Source: Sphingobacteriales bacterium
GTDB lineage: Bacteria > Bacteroidota > Bacteroidia > Chitinophagales > JADIYW01
Direction: 5' to 3'
DNA: 64,000 nucleotides
Assembly: GCA_016699615.1 (NCBI GenBank)
Contig: CP064984.1
Span: 2,700,001 to 2,764,000 of the forward strand
The notes under the pieces were generated by a model, which saw nothing but the letters and a program-made list of their open reading frames with translations, was not told the origin of the DNA and did no database searches. The first letter of the stretch is position 1, and each line of letters starts with the position of its first letter. Shown one piece after another: positions 46,428 through 54,772 of this stretch. Position numbers and translations under genes: made by a program.

Positions 46428-46961
46428 CTATAATTTTATAGACAACATTTTTCTTTGAGCTAAAATCGTGTATGAACCAAAAATTAATGGTATATAAATC
46501 AAATCACTGATAAATGAATTTTTATAAAATGGAATTGCTGCAATAAAGCATTCAATAAGTCCACTAATATTTTTTGTATATATGCTATCCATCAACCAAA
46601 CACCAAAATTAGTAATTATAAAAAATAATAATGATGATGAAATGCCAAAAATAGCAACTTTGTTCCATTCTAATTTTGAATTATTAAGTTTGTTTCCAAA
46701 TAAAGTAATTAGAATATAAGATAGATATACAAACACAAATGAATTGTGAAATAATGGATATTTATTGATGTAAGAGATAAGCATATCACCAACAAATGAT
46801 GCTAATAATGTAATTATTATTGCCATGTTTTTTTGTCTAAAAATATATCCAGAAAATAAGCCAATAGCAATAACTGGTGCAAAATTATATATTGGTTGAT
46901 AGATTCTACACAATGTAGCAATAATGATAAGTGTAATAGCTAAAAGATATTTATTATTCAT
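46428..46961 (-). CDS. DUF6580-like integral membrane protein
   Basis: A 177-residue protein with about five hydrophobic helices. The order of motifs (FAPVIAIGLFSGYIF near the start, FVGDMLISYIN, FFIITNFGVWLMDSIYTKN, GLIECFIAAIPFYKNSFISDLIYIPLIFG) resembles DUF6580, which looks like the S components of ECF vitamin transporters. That resemblance is a structural impression only; no energising module is nearby. It lies 31 bases downstream of the EamA gene on the same strand and so may be co-transcribed with it. Confidence 0.7.
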   Translation of the reverse strand: MNNKYLLAITLIIIATLCRIYQPIYNFAPVIAIGLFSGYIFRQKNMAIIITLLASFVGDMLISYINKYPLFHNSFVFVYLSYILITLFGNKLNNSKLEWNKVAIFGISSSLLFFIITNFGVWLMDSIYTKNISGLIECFIAAIPFYKNSFISDLIYIPLIFGSYTILAQRKMLSIKL

Positions 46962-46992
46962 AAACTGTTTTTTACAAAGTTAATAAAAATAA

Positions 46993-47856
46993 TTAATTTT
47001 TTATTCCAATAAAAATGATTGATAAAATGGCCATGCCAAGCCCAATTAATTTCTTGCGATTGAATTTTTCGCTAAAAATAAAAATACCAGCAAATGCAGT
47101 AGCACATACAATGCAAATATTATTTATCGGAAATATTTTACTAGATTCTAAGTTTGATGCATCTAATGCTTTTAGCAAAAAATACAACGAACCATAGTTA
47201 GGTATGCCTAATACAATTCCACCAAAAATGTTTTTTGCTTGGTACAGTTCTCTTTTATAAAAATTAAATATAAAACTCAATATAAATGCACCAAAGAAGA
47301 TTGAAACATTAATTACATGTTCCCATCCATCAATAAATATTCTTTTTTGGATGAAATTAAAAACGGTGTCAGTTAGTCCACCACCAACAAAAATAATTAT
47401 AGGAAATATATAATCATTTTTATGTGCTTTATTCGTTTCATTCGCATCATCAAACGATATAAAGTATATTGCTACAATGGCTAGTATTATTCCAAAAATC
47501 TTGTAAAATGTAATTTTATCATCATATAAGAAGAAAGCAAAAAACACAGGAATAACAAATGATAACTTGAAGGCAATTCCAGTAATTGCAACACCAACAG
47601 AAGTTGTAGATTTTCCTACTAATGAAAATATTAGATAAAATGCCAAGCCTAAGAGTAATGGTATATATGCTTTTTCCCAATGTATAAATTGTACAATTTG
47701 TGCAGTTCTATCGTTCATTAATAATGTACCAACTATACAACAAACTAAATAATTCCACACAATACCATATGTTGTATCTATTTTATAATTTGAAAATAGA
47801 CGTAATATAACAACTAACGATGTCGCACATATAATACTGAGTAAAATATAAATCAT
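46993..47856 (-). CDS. EamA/DMT family transporter
   Basis: This 287-residue inner-membrane protein has about ten helices in two EamA-type halves (SFVIPVFFAFFLYDDKITFYKIFGIILAIVAIYFI closes the first; NICIVCATAFAGIFIFSEKFNRKKLIGLGMAILSII closes the second). DMT transporters export or import metabolites; the substrate is unknown. The ATG at 47856 (MIYILLSIICATSLV) is preferred to the one at 47904, which would lie upstream of the promoter box at 47871-47878. Confidence 0.87.
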   Translation of the reverse strand: MIYILLSIICATSLVVILRLFSNYKIDTTYGIVWNYLVCCIVGTLLMNDRTAQIVQFIHWEKAYIPLLLGLAFYLIFSLVGKSTTSVGVAITGIAFKLSFVIPVFFAFFLYDDKITFYKIFGIILAIVAIYFISFDDANETNKAHKNDYIFPIIIFVGGGLTDTVFNFIQKRIFIDGWEHVINVSIFFGAFILSFIFNFYKRELYQAKNIFGGIVLGIPNYGSLYFLLKALDASNLESSKIFPINNICIVCATAFAGIFIFSEKFNRKKLIGLGMAILSIIFIGIKN

Positions 47857-47870
47857 AATAAAAATGTGCG

Positions 47871-47878
47871 CAAATATA
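47871..47878 (-). promoter_or_regulatory. -7 box (TATATTTG) upstream of the EamA transporter
   Basis: Minus-strand TATATTTG followed by CGCAC, 14 bases before the ATG at 47856. It supports the shorter start for that gene. Confidence 0.6.
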
Positions 47879-47954
47879 GTTAAATACAATAAAGTTTCAT
47901 CCATTAAGAAAAATGGTAGTATTATAATTTATTTGAAAAGTGGATTCTAATTTA

Positions 47955-47962
47955 TATTTTTG
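47955..47962 (+). promoter_or_regulatory. -7 box (TATTTTTG) four bases before surE
   Basis: TAnnTTTG match followed by CTAT and then the ATG at 47967; leaderless transcript predicted. Confidence 0.55.
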
Positions 47963-47966
47963 CTAT

Positions 47967-48740
47967 ATGCAAAGACCAGTTATTTTAGTAAGCAACGATG
48001 ATAGTATAAATGCACCAGGAATAAAAGCACTTGTAGAAGTAGCTAAAAAGTTTGGAGATGTTGTTGTGGTTGCACCAGATAGTCCACAATCAGGCATGGG
48101 ACATGCAATTACTATACACGAGCCACTGCGTTTAAATAAAATAGGAATATTTGAAGATGTAGAAGCTTATCAATGTTCTGGTACACCAGCAGACTGTGTA
48201 AAAATTGCCATAGATAAAATACTTCATAGAAAACCAGATTTGTGCATCTCAGGTATTAACCATGGCTCAAATGCATCAATCAATGTAATATATTCAGGTA
48301 CTATGTCAGCAGCAATGGAAGCAGCCATTGATGGTATACCAGCAATTGGTTTTTCATTATTAGACTTTGCTTTTGATGCAGATTTTACGGCAGCAAAACA
48401 TTATGCAGAAATTGTAATTCGTGAATTATTAAATAATGGCTTGCCAAATGCATGTTTGTTAAATGTAAATATTCCCAAAATGTCATTGCAAGATATAAAA
48501 GGTATGCGTGTTTGCAGACAAGCAGTTGCAAAATGGGAAGAAGAGTTTGATAAAAGAGTTGATCCAAATGGTTCAGCGTACTATTGGCTTACTGGAAAAT
48601 TCGAGAACAAAGATAAAGGAGAAGATACAGATGTTTGGGCATTAGACAATGGTTATGTATCTATTGTTCCAGTGCAATTTGATTTAACTAATTATCATGG
48701 AATTACGTTTATAAATAATAATTGGAACATACATGAATAA
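47967..48740 (+). CDS. surE: 5'/3'-nucleotidase SurE
   Basis: The 257-residue metal-dependent phosphatase removes phosphate from nucleotides, with a survival role in stationary phase. The metal site is in ILVSNDDSINAPGIKAL (the family usually has NDDG; here Ser follows) and in APDSPQSGMGHAITI, the classical SGxxHA stretch. YQCSGTPADCVKIAI and DLCISGINHGSN complete it. The start at 47967 (MQRPVILVSND) is preferred over 47940, because SurE begins just before ILxxNDD and the earlier start lies upstream of the promoter box. It overlaps the next small membrane gene by 8 bases. Confidence 0.93.
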   Translation: MQRPVILVSNDDSINAPGIKALVEVAKKFGDVVVVAPDSPQSGMGHAITIHEPLRLNKIGIFEDVEAYQCSGTPADCVKIAIDKILHRKPDLCISGINHGSNASINVIYSGTMSAAMEAAIDGIPAIGFSLLDFAFDADFTAAKHYAEIVIRELLNNGLPNACLLNVNIPKMSLQDIKGMRVCRQAVAKWEEEFDKRVDPNGSAYYWLTGKFENKDKGEDTDVWALDNGYVSIVPVQFDLTNYHGITFINNNWNIHE

Positions 48741-49029
48741 ATTACTAGAAAAACCAATATTTAATGGCATAATGCTTGGGCTTATTGTGCCAGCATTAGT
48801 GCTTTTTATTTTGTACTATATACAATATTCTACAATGTCTTTTGATGGATTTGTTGAACGTGCACTTTCTAAAACATTATTGCCATCAACCATACGTTTT
48901 TGTGTATTTGCCAATATGCCTTTGTTTTTATTGTTTAATGTATTAAAACGATTTGAAGTTTGTATTTGAATTTTCATATCAACAATAGTGTACATAGCAA
49001 TCATGTTGTTGTATAGATTTGTTTTATAA
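48733..49029 (+). CDS. Small membrane protein with in-frame TGA
   Basis: A gene of 98 codons read through one TGA (48967-48969). The first 78 residues hold one hydrophobic helix (about 13-30) and the start of a second (LFLLFNVLKRFEV); after the TGA the same frame continues with IFISTIVYIAIMLLYRFVL, an obvious third helix, then a TAA. The continuation shows the TGA is a mutation or sequence error (GGA expected) rather than the true end. It lies between surE and lpxB, overlapping surE by 8 bases; I do not recognise the family. Confidence 0.6.
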
Positions 49030-49037
49030 AATATCTA

Positions 49038-50096
49038 TTGAAATATTTTTTTATAACAGGAGAGGAGTCAGGTAGCAATTATGCTACTCAAATAATATTG
49101 AATTTAAAAAACATAGATAATCAAGCAACATTTTATGGATTAGGTGGAAGTAATATGCAAGCTGTTGGTTGTGGAATTATTTTACCATTAGAAAAATTAG
49201 CTTTTATGGGCTTTTCAGATGTTGTAAAAAATATCTTTACCATCAAAAATAATATAGCACAAACAAAAGCAGCAATTTTATCTATTCAGCCAGATGTTGT
49301 TTGTTTGGTAGATTATGCTGGATTCAATCTTAGAATGGCAAAATGGTGTAAGAAAAATGGGTTTAAAGTTGTCTATTATATCTTGCCAAAAGTTTGGGCA
49401 TGGAATGAAAAAGAATAAAAATTCTACAACAATATTGTGATGTTTTGATAAGTATTTTCCCATTTGAGCAAAAATATTTTGAAGCAAAAAAAACAAGTGT
49501 TTTGTATTTTGGGAATCCATTAACAGAAAAAATAAATCCAAATTCAAATCAAGAAGATGTACATAAAATTGCACTTTTACCAGGAAGCAGAAACCAAGAA
49601 ATAAAAAAAACTTTTGCCAGTTTTTTTAGAATTGGCAAATAATAATTTTGATAAAAAATTTTGTATTGTTGGTCTAAATAAAAAGCAAAAAATATATCCT
49701 ACAGTTTTGCCAAACAATGTAGAAATAGTTTTTAATAACATGGATAAAGTGCTACAACAATCAAAATTTGCAGTAACTTGTAGTGGAACAGCTACCTTAG
49801 AAGTTGCTTTATATAATGTGCCACAAGTTGTTGTTTATAAAACAAATAAGATAAATTATTTCATTGGAAAAAGACTGATAAAAGTAGCATATATAAGTTT
49901 GCCGAATTTGATAGCCAATCAAAAAATTGTTGCTGAATTGATACAAGACGCATGTACAGCAAAAAATATAGAACAAGAATTAGACAAACTTGAAAATGAA
50001 GGAACTAATTATTATGATGTGCAGAATCAGTTGAAATCAGCAGATTCGGTATCTTATCAAGTTGCTAATGTATTATTTAACTTGGCTCTTCAGTAG
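49038..50096 (+). CDS. lpxB: Lipid-A-disaccharide synthase, frameshifted twice
   Basis: Three frames (49038-49418, 49445-49642, 49614-50096) together give about 352 residues of LpxB, the GT19 enzyme that joins UDP-diacylglucosamine and lipid X in the lipid A pathway. The first contains the N-terminal ITGEESGSNYATQII, the glycine-rich FYGLGGSNMQAVGC and KVVYYILPKVWAWNEK; the second IALLPGSRNQEIKK; the third the donor site CSGTATLEVALYNVPQVVVYK. One A is missing in the run at 49408-49412, and one base is extra at the A8/T4 stretch 49603-49615. The changes cancel, keeping the length divisible by three. The start codon is TTG. An essential-pathway gene, so a true loss is unlikely. Confidence 0.88.
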
Positions 50097-50834
50097 TTTT
50101 TTTGCTTGGCCAACCCAATTATCTTTCAAAATTCTTCCAGGAAAAAATTCAATAGCTTCATTCACAATTTTAATATCATCATCATTAAAATTTGCAATTT
50201 GTTGTAGACAAAATATGCCAACATTATTTAGCTTATTCTCAACACTTAGACCAATGCCAGTAATTTGTTTCAAATCATCTTTCTCACTAGTTTTTGCTCT
50301 ACCAATTCTATCAAAATTTATTTTCGATGCATTTTCGCTTAACACTAACTCTTCTTCATCCTCAAAATCATCAGATATTTCAACTTTTGTAATGGTATTA
50401 AAAAGTGGTTGTTCTATTTCTGGTAATTTATCTTGAAGTTGAGAAATATGCAATTCAGCATCTTTTAGTTTTTTATTGAGTTCTTTAATTTTTTTGTTGA
50501 TGATTTCATCAGATTTCTGAGTAGATAACTTTTCAAATTCCCTTTCTTTCAAATCTCTTATTTGTTTCTCATATTGAAAAATTTTCTTAATATTTACCTC
50601 ATTTTCTATGATATGTGCATTCAATTTCATTTTTAATGCATGAATGTCGTTTGATGGACTTTTAAGATTAGTCAATTCTGATCTTAATTGAATATTTTCA
50701 AACTCCAAGTTTGATAAATCATTTTTAATGTTCGTTTCTTCTTTATTTTGCTTAGATAGGTAATAGCCAATTGCAATTCCAATTAAAATAGAAACTAATG
50801 CAATACTAATATAAATGAATTCTTGACTTTCCAT
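50073..50834 (-). CDS. Membrane-anchored coiled-coil protein with helix-hairpin-helix-like domain
   Basis: This 253-residue protein begins with one membrane helix (about 6-26), then a long coiled coil (30-150, rich in Glu/Lys/Leu) and a C-terminal DNA-binding-like domain DDLKQITGIGLSVENKLNNVGI...FQ-type, here continuing to IEFFPGRILKDNWVGQAKKLL. The last part matches the DUF4332/HhH-like family often described as predicted flap-endonuclease-like. Its function is unknown; such proteins occur in many Bacteroidota near cell-envelope genes. Its stop overlaps the end of lpxB by 24 bases in the convergent direction. Confidence 0.75.
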   Translation of the reverse strand: MESQEFIYISIALVSILIGIAIGYYLSKQNKEETNIKNDLSNLEFENIQLRSELTNLKSPSNDIHALKMKLNAHIIENEVNIKKIFQYEKQIRDLKEREFEKLSTQKSDEIINKKIKELNKKLKDAELHISQLQDKLPEIEQPLFNTITKVEISDDFEDEEELVLSENASKINFDRIGRAKTSEKDDLKQITGIGLSVENKLNNVGIFCLQQIANFNDDDIKIVNEAIEFFPGRILKDNWVGQAKKLLKSQVK

Positions 50835-50890
50835 TAGATATTTTCTCTAAGTTAATTATTTTTTTATTACTACATAATAGTAATAATGAT

Positions 50891-50898
50891 TATATTTG
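50891..50898 (+). promoter_or_regulatory. -7 box (TATATTTG) four bases before pyrR
   Basis: TATATTTG followed by CACT and the ATG at 50903; leaderless pyrR-pyrB mRNA predicted. This would exclude a classical PyrR-binding attenuator leader. Confidence 0.6.
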
Positions 50899-50902
50899 CA
50901 CT

Positions 50903-51436
50903 ATGCATACTTTGCTTTTTAATCAATATCAAATTGATTTAATAGTTAATCGATTAAGTAGGCAAGTATTGGAAGCTAAGCAAGTCGAAGAAATTATTCT
51001 TATTGGTGTACAACCACGTGGTGTTTTCCTTGCAAACAGAATCCATCAAATTATTGAAAATCTTACCAACACAAAGATTAAGTACGGAACTATTGATGAT
51101 ACATTTCATCGAGATGATTTTCGTAGAGGAAAATTAGTAAAAGTTAATGAAACAAATATTCCTTTTGAAATAGAAAATAAGAATATTATATTGATTGATG
51201 ATGTATTGTACACAGGCAGAACAATACGTGCAGCATTAGATGCTTTGTTGATGTATGGAAGACCAAAAAAAATAGAACTATTAGTATTAATAGATAGAAG
51301 ATTTAATCGCGAGTTGCCAATACAACCAGATTATGTTGGCGAAGCTATTGATACAATTGAGAATACGAAAGTAATTGTAGAGTGGAAATCTGAAGAGAAT
51401 AAAGAAGATAAAGTATTGTTTGTAAATGAAAATTAA
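50903..51436 (+). CDS. pyrR: PyrR-like phosphoribosyltransferase (pyrimidine regulator / uracil phosphoribosyltransferase)
   Basis: The 177-residue protein belongs to the PyrR family: the PRPP motif is IILIDDVLYTGRTIRAALDAL, and the family strands IILIGVQPRGVFLANRI and LLVLIDRRFNRELPIQPDYVG are complete. PyrR attenuates pyrimidine operons by binding leader RNA and also has weak uracil phosphoribosyltransferase activity. Here no leader is left upstream, so regulation in that way seems unlikely for this operon. pyrB starts directly after its stop, without a gap. Confidence 0.93.
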   Translation: MHTLLFNQYQIDLIVNRLSRQVLEAKQVEEIILIGVQPRGVFLANRIHQIIENLTNTKIKYGTIDDTFHRDDFRRGKLVKVNETNIPFEIENKNIILIDDVLYTGRTIRAALDALLMYGRPKKIELLVLIDRRFNRELPIQPDYVGEAIDTIENTKVIVEWKSEENKEDKVLFVNEN

Positions 51437-52360
51437 ATGGAAAAACTAAGTACTAAACATCTCATTGCTATTGAAGAAATAACAAAAGAAGATATTGACC
51501 TAATTTTACGTACAGCAACACAATTTAAAGAAATTATCAATAGACCAATTAAGAAAGTTCCAACATTAAGAGACATTACCATAGCAAATTTGTTTTTTGA
51601 AAACTCAACAAGAACACGTGTTTCATTTGAGTTAGCAAAAAAAGATTATCAGCAGATACTGTAAATTTTGCATCATCATCATCATCAGTAAAAAAAGGAG
51701 AGACACTACTCGATACTGTAAATAATATTTTATCTATGAAAGTAGATATGATAGTTATGCGACATCCAAGTCCTGTGCGTGTACGTTTTTATCCAATAAA
51801 ATAGATGCTATTATGATAAATGCTGGTGATGGTACGCACGAACATCCAACACAAGCATTGCTTGATGCATATTCATTACAAGAAAAATTAGGCAATTTGG
51901 AAGGAAAGAAAATTGCTATTGTAGGTGATATTATGCACTCTAGAGTGGCACTTTCAAACATATTTTGTTTAAAAAATTAGGTGCAGAAATTACACTTTGT
52001 GGTCCATCTACATTAATTCCAAAATATATATCAAATTTAGGTGTACATATATCACACAATATAGATGAAACTTTGGCTTGGTGCGATGCAACAAATATTC
52101 TTAGAATTCAATTGGAGCGACAAAATATTCAATATTTTCCAAGCTTAAGAGAATATTCAATTTACTTTGGTATAAACAAACAAAGGTTAGAAAAATTAAA
52201 TAAGGAAATTGTAATTATGCACCCAGGTCCAATAAATCGTGGTGTTGAATTAAATTCTGATGTTGCAGATTCTGAACATTCAATTATACTACAACAAGTA
52301 GAAAATGGTGTAGCTGTGCGAATGGCAGCTATGTATTTATTAGCAAATCAGAATAATTAA
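51437..52360 (+). CDS. pyrB: Aspartate carbamoyltransferase catalytic subunit, frameshifted three times
   Basis: All parts of PyrB are present but in shifting frames, together about 308 residues, the normal length: IANLFFENSTRTRVSFELA (carbamoyl phosphate site), then (+1) SADTVNFASSSSSVKKGETL, then MIVMRHPSP, then GDGTHEHPTQALLDAYSLQE, GDIMHSRVALSNI, and finally MHPGPINRGVELNSDVAD. The breaks are one missing A in the A7 run 51637-51643, one missing base near 51775 (GG to G) and one missing A in the run 51971-51976. Three added bases make 309 codons. Residues of the active site are all intact, so assembly error is likelier than pseudogenisation. Confidence 0.88.
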
Positions 52361-52363
52361 AAA

Positions 52364-52804
52364 TTACTCTTGCCAATAGTAGTGTACAAAAGATACATCT
52401 TTTTCCCAACCTAATTTTTCATATAAATTTCTAGCTGGATTATCAATTGCAGTTTCTACCCAAAGTCCTTTACAGTTATTTTCTCTACAAAATTCTTTTG
52501 CTGTTTCTAGTAATGCTTTTCCAAATCCATTTTTTCTGAACTCAGGATAAACATATAAATCATTCATAATAATATCTCTTTTCATTGAAACAGAAGAAAA
52601 TGTTGGATATAATTGTATAAAACCAATAAGCTTTCCATTATTTTCTGCAACAAAAATTACAGATTCATTTTTATCCATTCTTTCTGTTAAAAAAGATTTT
52701 GCTTTTTCAATATTAGATTGTTGAGCATAAAATTGTCTGTACTCATCAAAAAGTATAGCTAGTTGCTCTATGTCTTGTTTTGTAGAAACTCTAATTGTTG
52801 TCAT
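52364..52804 (-). CDS. GNAT family N-acetyltransferase
   Basis: A 146-residue acetyltransferase with the GNAT order: an N-terminal IRVSTKQDIEQLAILFDEY, the central strand MNDLYVYPEFRKNGFGKALLETAKEF containing the acetyl-CoA loop (RxxGxG/A form: RKNGFGKA), and WVETAIDNPARNLYEKLGW. The C-terminal VHYYWQE is typical of small family members. The substrate is unknown. It lies 3 bases downstream of ftsY and is probably co-transcribed with it. Confidence 0.9.
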   Translation of the reverse strand: MTTIRVSTKQDIEQLAILFDEYRQFYAQQSNIEKAKSFLTERMDKNESVIFVAENNGKLIGFIQLYPTFSSVSMKRDIIMNDLYVYPEFRKNGFGKALLETAKEFCRENNCKGLWVETAIDNPARNLYEKLGWEKDVSFVHYYWQE

Positions 52805-52807
52805 GTA

Positions 52808-53794
52808 TTATTCTTTAAATAAGGTTTCAATAAATGCTAATTTATTAAAAGTTTGCAATTGTTCCATTTTTTCTCCTAATCCTAAATATTTTATAGGTAT
52901 TTGTAATTCATCAGCAATACTTAATACAATGCCACCTTTTGCTGTACCATCTAATTTGGTAAGTGCTAATGCTGTTACTTGTGTTGCGGTAGAAAAATGT
53001 TTTGCTTGCTCTAATGCGTTTTGACCAGTTGAAGCATCTAAGACTAGAAGTACTTCATGTGGTGCATCAGGAATCACTTTAGACATTACTTTTTTTATTT
53101 TACTCAATTCGTCCATCAAGCCTTGTTTGTTGTGCAAACGACCAGCCGTGTCAATTATTATTACATCAGCATTTTTGGCTACTCCAGATTGCACTGCATC
53201 AAATGCAACTGCAGCTGGGTCACTACCCATTGCTTGTTTTACTATGGATACACCAACTCTGTCGCTCCAAATTGTAAGTTGGTCTACGGCAGCTGCTCTA
53301 AAAGTATCTGCTGCGCCTAAAACCACATTTTTGCCTAGTTTTTTAAACTGGTAAGCTAATTTACCAATGGTAGTAGTTTTTCCTACACCATTTACACCAA
53401 CTACCATTATTACTTGTGGTTGGTTTGTAATAGCTTGCTCAAAATCTATAATGTCTTTAGTATTGTTTTCTTCAAGAATTGTTGCTATTTCGTGTTTTAA
53501 AATAGTGTTTAATTCTTTTGTATTGATGTATTTGTCTTTTGCTACTCTAGCTTCTAATCTATCAATGATTTTTATTGTAGTAGGCAAGCTTACATCAGAT
53601 GAAATTAAGATTTCTTCTAATTCATCTAGGAATTCAATATCTATCTCTGATTTTCCGGCTACTGCCTTAGATATTTTTGAGAAAAAACCTTGTTTTGTTT
53701 TTTCCAATCCAGCATTAAGCTCTTGTTCTGCTTCAAGAAGCTCAACATCAGTTTTTTTTGATTTGCCTTTAAATATTTTATCAAATATTCCCAT
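52808..53794 (-). CDS. ftsY: Signal recognition particle receptor FtsY
   Basis: This 328-residue SRP GTPase docks ribosome-nascent-chain complexes at the membrane translocon. The N domain is followed by the G domain with VVGVNGVGKTTTIGKLAYQ (P-loop), GAADTFRAAAVDQL, VIIDTAGRLHNKQGLMDEL and ALTKLDGTAKGGIVLSI. The N-terminal acidic A domain is short (residues 1-30), as usual in Bacteroidota. It belongs to the cluster rpmB-rpmG-DUF4295-ftsY, though a terminator-like hairpin lies just upstream. Confidence 0.97.
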   Translation of the reverse strand: MGIFDKIFKGKSKKTDVELLEAEQELNAGLEKTKQGFFSKISKAVAGKSEIDIEFLDELEEILISSDVSLPTTIKIIDRLEARVAKDKYINTKELNTILKHEIATILEENNTKDIIDFEQAITNQPQVIMVVGVNGVGKTTTIGKLAYQFKKLGKNVVLGAADTFRAAAVDQLTIWSDRVGVSIVKQAMGSDPAAVAFDAVQSGVAKNADVIIIDTAGRLHNKQGLMDELSKIKKVMSKVIPDAPHEVLLVLDASTGQNALEQAKHFSTATQVTALALTKLDGTAKGGIVLSIADELQIPIKYLGLGEKMEQLQTFNKLAFIETLFKE

Positions 53795-53819
53795 GAAAAT
53801 AAATGCAACTTAAAAATAA

Positions 53820-53850
53820 TAAAAAAAGCCTCTCATTGTGTAGAGAAGCT
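53820..53850 (-). terminator. Hairpin terminator between the DUF4295 gene and ftsY
   Basis: On the minus strand AGCTTCTC pairs with GAGAGGCT (8 bp with one U-G pair), loop TACACAAT, followed by a T7 tract. ftsY begins 26 bases beyond, so it may be partly uncoupled from the ribosomal protein transcript. Confidence 0.8.
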
Positions 53851-53874
53851 CTATTTATTATTAGTTTATTAATA

Positions 53875-54045
53875 CTATAAATCTTTTAAAGTTTGTTGAA
53901 GTAAATCTTTGTGAACGATTTTTTCTTTAAAAGTATAAGCGCCACTTTTATCAGACTTTACAGCTTTTATTATTTTTACCATGTTTTTTGATTCGCCAAT
54001 ATTTTTACCTCTGTCAACTTTGGCGTTTTTGGATACCTTTGCCAT
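53875..54045 (-). CDS. DUF4295 family small basic protein
   Basis: A 56-residue protein that begins MAKVSKNAKVDRGKNIGESK and ends KDLLQQTLKDL. The position, between L33 and ftsY, and the central YTFKEKIVHKD stretch match DUF4295, found almost only in Bacteroidota next to these ribosomal protein genes. Many basic residues suggest RNA or ribosome binding, but no function has been assigned that I know of. Confidence 0.85.
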   Translation of the reverse strand: MAKVSKNAKVDRGKNIGESKNMVKIIKAVKSDKSGAYTFKEKIVHKDLLQQTLKDL

Positions 54046-54051
54046 ATTCTA

Positions 54052-54237
54052 TTATTTTATTTCTTTATGAACAGTTACTTTTTTCAAAATAGGATTGAAT
54101 TTTTTCAACTCAATTCTTTCTGGAGTGTTTTTTCTATTTTTCTTTGTAATATATCTAGAAATACCAGGCATTCCTGATGCTTTATGCTCAGTGCATTCTA
54201 ATATTACTTGTATTCTATTGCCTTTCTTCTTTGCCAT
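54052..54237 (-). CDS. rpmG: Large ribosomal subunit protein bL33
   Basis: This 61-residue protein has the family opening MAKKKGNRIQVILECTEHK and RYITKKNRKNTPERIELKKFNP, with KVTVHKEIK at the end. Only one cysteine is present, so it is the zinc-free (C-) form. It is 6 bases upstream of the DUF4295 gene and 23 downstream of rpmB, all on the minus strand. Confidence 0.96.
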   Translation of the reverse strand: MAKKKGNRIQVILECTEHKASGMPGISRYITKKNRKNTPERIELKKFNPILKKVTVHKEIK

Positions 54238-54260
54238 AATTGTAAATATTTATTATAATA

Positions 54261-54506
54261 TTATAAACCTATTTGTATTTCGCCTTTTTTTTGTAATTCT
54301 TTTAAGTATGCGTAAATACCTTTTTTATTAATTGTTCTAATTGCAGATGTAGATACTTTTAAGTCTATCCATCTGTCTACTTCAGGAATGTAAAAAGCTT
54401 TTTTCTGTAAGTTTGGTAAAAATCTTCTCTTTGTTTTAATATTAGAGTGAGATACTTTATTTCCTGAGATTGGTCCTTTTCCTGTTAAATCGCAAAAACG
54501 TGCCAT
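54261..54506 (-). CDS. rpmB: Large ribosomal subunit protein bL28
   Basis: The 81-residue protein opens MARFCDLTGKGPISGNKVSHSNIKTKRRF and continues with PNLQKKAFYIPEVDRWIDLKVSTSAIRTINKKG, all standard bL28. It heads the ribosomal protein group running to ftsY. Only one Cys is near the N-terminus, so it is likely the zinc-free form. Confidence 0.96.
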   Translation of the reverse strand: MARFCDLTGKGPISGNKVSHSNIKTKRRFLPNLQKKAFYIPEVDRWIDLKVSTSAIRTINKKGIYAYLKELQKKGEIQIGL

Positions 54507-54586
54507 GATTGTATATTTTCTTTTTTAAGTTTGCAAAGTTCTGTTTTTTTTGATAAAAAACAAATTTTTTTAATATTAAAAATTTG

Positions 54587-54660
54587 TGAACCTGGAGAGA
54601 GTCGAACTCCCAACCTCCAGAGCCGTAATCTGGTGCTCTATCCAATTAAGCTACAGGTCC
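54587..54660 (-). tRNA. tRNA-Arg (anticodon ACG)
   Basis: A 74-base cloverleaf folds on the minus strand: acceptor GGACCTG (5' end at 54660) with CAGGTTC, D-arm around AGCTTAATTGGATAGAGC, anticodon stem CCAGA/TCTGG with loop TTACGGC (anticodon ACG, read as ICG), and T-arm GGGAG-TTCGACT-CTCTC. CCA is not encoded. Confidence 0.95.
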
Positions 54661-54772
54661 AACTTGCCACAAAGATAATCTAATATCCTAATATTTATAA
54701 AACAATTAGATAATTTAATATTTAGGCAACAAAATACTAGAGTCTGTATTTAGCTTATCTTGTATTTTTTGA

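Noticed and set aside
48967..48969. TGA as a selenocysteine codon
   Set aside because: No redox motif surrounds it, the position is in a membrane helix, and no SECIS-like stem is evident right after it; GGA (Gly) is one change away.
49408..49615. Programmed frameshifting in lpxB
   Set aside because: Two opposite shifts in one enzyme gene and similar breaks in at least five other genes fit homopolymer errors better; no slippery heptamer plus pseudoknot pattern is evident.
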